Shown here: piece by piece, positions 62,392 to 64,000 of the stretch
Numbering within the stretch: the first letter of the stretch is position 1
Layout: each line of letters opens with the position of its first letter
Assembly (NCBI GenBank): GCA_016707425.1
Contig: JADJHU010000002.1
Span: 62,001-126,000, forward strand
Source: Gammaproteobacteria bacterium
Lineage (GTDB): Bacteria > Pseudomonadota > Gammaproteobacteria > Steroidobacterales > Steroidobacteraceae
Direction of reading: 5' to 3'
Length of the DNA: 64,000 nt
Notes under the pieces: model-generated
What the model saw: only the letters and a program-made list of their open reading frames with translations
Database searches by the model: none
What the model was told of the DNA's origin: nothing
Program-made: the position numbers and the translations under genes

Positions 62392-63053
62392 GGGGAATCT
62401 CTCGGGACGAGATAACCCACGCCGCGGATGGTCCTGATGAGCTCGCTGCCCAGCTTCCTGCGGAGATTGTGGATGTGCACCTCGATGGCATTGCTCTCGA
62501 TTTCGTCGTGCCAGCCATACAGGCTTTCTTCCAGCCGCGCGCGGGAGAGCGCCGTACCCTGGTGGTCCAGGAGCTCTACCAGGATCGCGCACTCGCGCCC
62601 CGAGAGCGCGATGGTCTCGTCCCCTCGCGTCACCGTGAGACTCTCAGGCCGCAGCACCAGGTCGCGATAGCGGATGGCATCGACGCTGCGTCCATGCGCG
62701 CGCCGCAACAGGGCGCGGATGCGCGCGACGAGCTCCGAGAGATCGAAGGGCTTGATGAGATAGTCGTCGGCACCCGCCTCGAGGCCCGAAACGCGATCCC
62801 GCACCGTGTCGCGCGCCGTCAGCACCAGCACGGGCAGGTCGCTGCCCCGCGCGCGCAGCTGTCGCAGCAGTTCCATGCCGCTGACGCGCGGCAGGCCGAG
62901 ATCCAGCACGACGAGCTCATAGCGGGTCGTCTCCAGCGCCAGCTGTGCGCTGCGCCCGTCTCGCGTCCAGTCCACGGTGAAGCCGGCCTGTCTCAGGCCC
63001 GCTTCGATGCCATTACCGAGAATCGGGTCGTCTTCCACCAGCAGCAGGCGCAT
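62388..63053 (-). CDS. OmpR-family response regulator, QseB-like
   Basis: 221 aa. Receiver domain MRLLLVEDDPILGNGI with the phospho-acceptor Asp51 in VVLDLGLPRVSG and the switch Thr/Lys in LTARD and IKPFDLSEL, then a winged helix (LSGRECAILVELLDHQGTALSRARLEESLYGWHDEIESNAIEVHIHNLRRKL). Divergent from the PepSY gene, with tandem direct repeats in between that fit its DNA-binding mode. Confidence 0.95.
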   Translation of the reverse strand: MRLLLVEDDPILGNGIEAGLRQAGFTVDWTRDGRSAQLALETTRYELVVLDLGLPRVSGMELLRQLRARGSDLPVLVLTARDTVRDRVSGLEAGADDYLIKPFDLSELVARIRALLRRAHGRSVDAIRYRDLVLRPESLTVTRGDETIALSGRECAILVELLDHQGTALSRARLEESLYGWHDEIESNAIEVHIHNLRRKLGSELIRTIRGVGYLVPRDSP

Positions 63054-63094
63054 TGTCCTTCCTCAGCGCATCGCCTCTTCTTTCGCCGATCCAG

Positions 63095-63153
63095 CTTAAG
63101 CGGATCTGAAGTGCGACAGGAAGCGCTCCGCTGCGGCTTAAGACTCGCTTCAG
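63095..63153. promoter_or_regulatory. Two CTTAAG-N5-direct-repeat operators (OmpR-family type)
   Basis: First: CTTAAG-CGGAT-CTGAAG (63095-63111). Second: CTTAAG-ACTCG-CTTCAG (63137-63153). Both are 6-bp half-sites repeated with an 11-bp period, the PmrA/QseB-type layout that binds a response regulator dimer. They lie between the divergent response regulator and PepSY genes. Confidence 0.6.
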
Positions 63154-63233
63154 CAGGACGCGGCACATTGCGCCCGTGCCAGACGGCACACCGGCCCGCG
63201 CCGGATCAACCGAGACAAGCGAGAGGAAACATC

Positions 63234-63521
63234 ATGCACGCCAATTCAATCAGGACCGCGGTCGCGCTGACGCTCTCCGTGCTGTCGGTGGGCGCCTATG
63301 CCTCCACCTACAACGGCGAGTGCACCAGCAAGCCGAAATCCGAGTGGCTGAGCACGGCGGACGTCAAGGCCCGCTTCGAAGCGAAGGGTTACACAGTCGG
63401 CAAGGTCAAGGCCAGCGGCAGCTGCTACGAGGTGTACACCAGGGACAAGAACGGCCGGAAGGCCGAACTGTTCGTCAACCCGGCCGACGCGACCGTAGTC
63501 AGCCAGGCCGACAAGAAGTGA
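63234..63521 (+). CDS. PepSY-domain periplasmic protein
   Basis: 95 aa. A signal peptide (TAVALTLSVLSVGAYA, cleavage before Ser24) precedes a PepSY domain (LSTADVKARFEAKGYTVGKVKASGSCYEVYTRDKNGRKAELFVNPADATVV). PepSY proteins of this kind are common partners of cytochrome b561 genes under QseBC-like systems. ATG 63234 has AGAGGA 6-7 bp before it. The stop overlaps the next start as GTGA. Confidence 0.9.
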   Translation: MHANSIRTAVALTLSVLSVGAYASTYNGECTSKPKSEWLSTADVKARFEAKGYTVGKVKASGSCYEVYTRDKNGRKAELFVNPADATVVSQADKK

Positions 63522-64000
63522 ACGCAGGCCAGCCAGCCGGCGACGGGCGCCGGGTCGAGAGCGTGCGCGTGTGGGACCCGCTCGTGCGGGTCTTCCACTG
63601 GTCGCTCGTGGCGGCCTTTGCCGGCGCCTACGCCCTCGGCGACGATGGGGGCGCAGTGCACCAGGCGCTCGGCTACACGGTGCTCGGGCTGATCGCCTTC
63701 CGTCTCGTGTGGGGTCTCGTCGGCAGCCGGCACGCAAGGTTTGCCGATTTCGTGCCTTCGCCCCGCCGGCTGCTGGCCTATCTGAAAGACGTGATGGCGC
63801 GCCGCGAGGCGCGTCATCTCGGCCACAATCCGGCCGGTGCAGCCATGATCCTGATGCTGCTGCTCACCCTGACGGGTACCGGGATTACGGGCTGGCTGCA
63901 GACGACCGATGCATACTGGGGCAGCGAAGCAATGGAAGACGTGCACGAGGCCCTCGCCAACATCACGCTGATGCTGATCGGACTGCACGTGGCAGGAGTC
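63518..64000 (+). CDS. Cytochrome b561-type membrane protein (runs off right edge)
   Basis: 161 codons visible from GTG 63518. The opening VWDPLVRVFHWSLVAAFAGAYA contains a haem-ligand His, GYTVLGLIAFRLVWGLVGSRHARFADFVPSP is the classic second helix of the Ni/Fe-hydrogenase b-type/cytochrome b561 family, and NPAGAAMILMLLLTLTGTGITGWL the third. A further His is in the fourth helix (LHVAG). Membrane di-haem electron carrier. Coupled to the PepSY gene. Confidence 0.9.
   Translation, partial: MNAGQPAGDGRRVESVRVWDPLVRVFHWSLVAAFAGAYALGDDGGAVHQALGYTVLGLIAFRLVWGLVGSRHARFADFVPSPRRLLAYLKDVMARREARHLGHNPAGAAMILMLLLTLTGTGITGWLQTTDAYWGSEAMEDVHEALANITLMLIGLHVAGV

Noticed and set aside
1..64000. CRISPR arrays, rRNA, insertion sequences, integrons
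   Set aside because: Looked for regularly spaced repeats, rRNA signature segments and transposase motifs on both strands; none seen.

Overview
The window is a continuous piece of a GC-rich proteobacterial chromosome. The core genes in the right half (tolQRAB-pal-cpoB, queE-queC, ruvCAB, fabAB, relA, sucAB-lpdA) and their order point to a gammaproteobacterium. The load of CoA-transferase, amidohydrolase, P450, luciferase-like and MaoC-type genes in the left half resembles steroid- or aromatic-degrading lineages such as Steroidobacterales/Nevskiales. That placement is inference.

Left half, 1-34.9 kb, is an accessory catabolic island. (1) A ten-to-eleven gene minus-strand operon runs from about 10.8 kb off the left edge: amidohydrolase, CaiB-type CoA-transferase, cytochrome P450, second amidohydrolase, DGC-domain zinc protein, KorA/KorB-type 2-oxoacid:ferredoxin oxidoreductase, ferritin-like protein, 2[4Fe-4S] ferredoxin, flavin reductase-MarR fusion and acyl-CoA dehydrogenase. 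(2) A LuxR regulator, a luciferase-like oxidoreductase and a MaoC-like dehydratase with an in-frame stop lie next to a frameshifted LysR gene. (3) A plus-strand operon at 15.8-21.2 kb encodes a TPR protein, a frameshifted DUF4037 protein, an NAD-epimerase, an amidohydrolase, a DUF4125 protein and a small protein resembling the phage ABA-sandwich family. (4) Two different glycyl radical enzymes flank one shared radical-SAM activase and an IclR regulator (21.4-28.5 kb). (5) NTF2-like, DUF2889, SDR, crotonase and acyl-CoA ligase genes follow.

The most notable structure is a shared promoter architecture in front of three of these operons (10.8, 15.7 and 21.3 kb): TGAC-N6-TTGCA, exactly 10 bp, a TTGTNN -35, 17 or 18 bp, then a TAGRCT -10. 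It appears to tie the Kor/CoA-transferase operon, the TPR/DUF4037/DUF4125 operon and the glycyl radical enzyme operon into one activator-dependent regulon. Neither glycyl radical enzyme has the Cys-x-Glu motif of the known eliminases and 4-hydroxyphenylacetate decarboxylase, so the chemistry is open; fumarate addition or another C-C bond reaction is possible.

Right half, 35-64 kb, is housekeeping: meso-diaminopimelate dehydrogenase, purU, a frameshifted PLP synthase, nadB, nadA, fabA-fabB, tRNA-Lys, preQ0 synthesis, the Tol-Pal cluster, ruvCAB, a yebC lacking its N-terminal domain, relA, the 2-oxoglutarate dehydrogenase complex, tRNA-Arg, an OmpR-family two-component system and its divergent PepSY/cytochrome b561 target. 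Five genes are broken (one stop, three single-base frameshifts, one deletion). The frameshifts and the stop could be real decay or residual sequencing errors. No CRISPR array, insertion sequence or rRNA was seen, and no gene-free stretch exceeds 300 bases.
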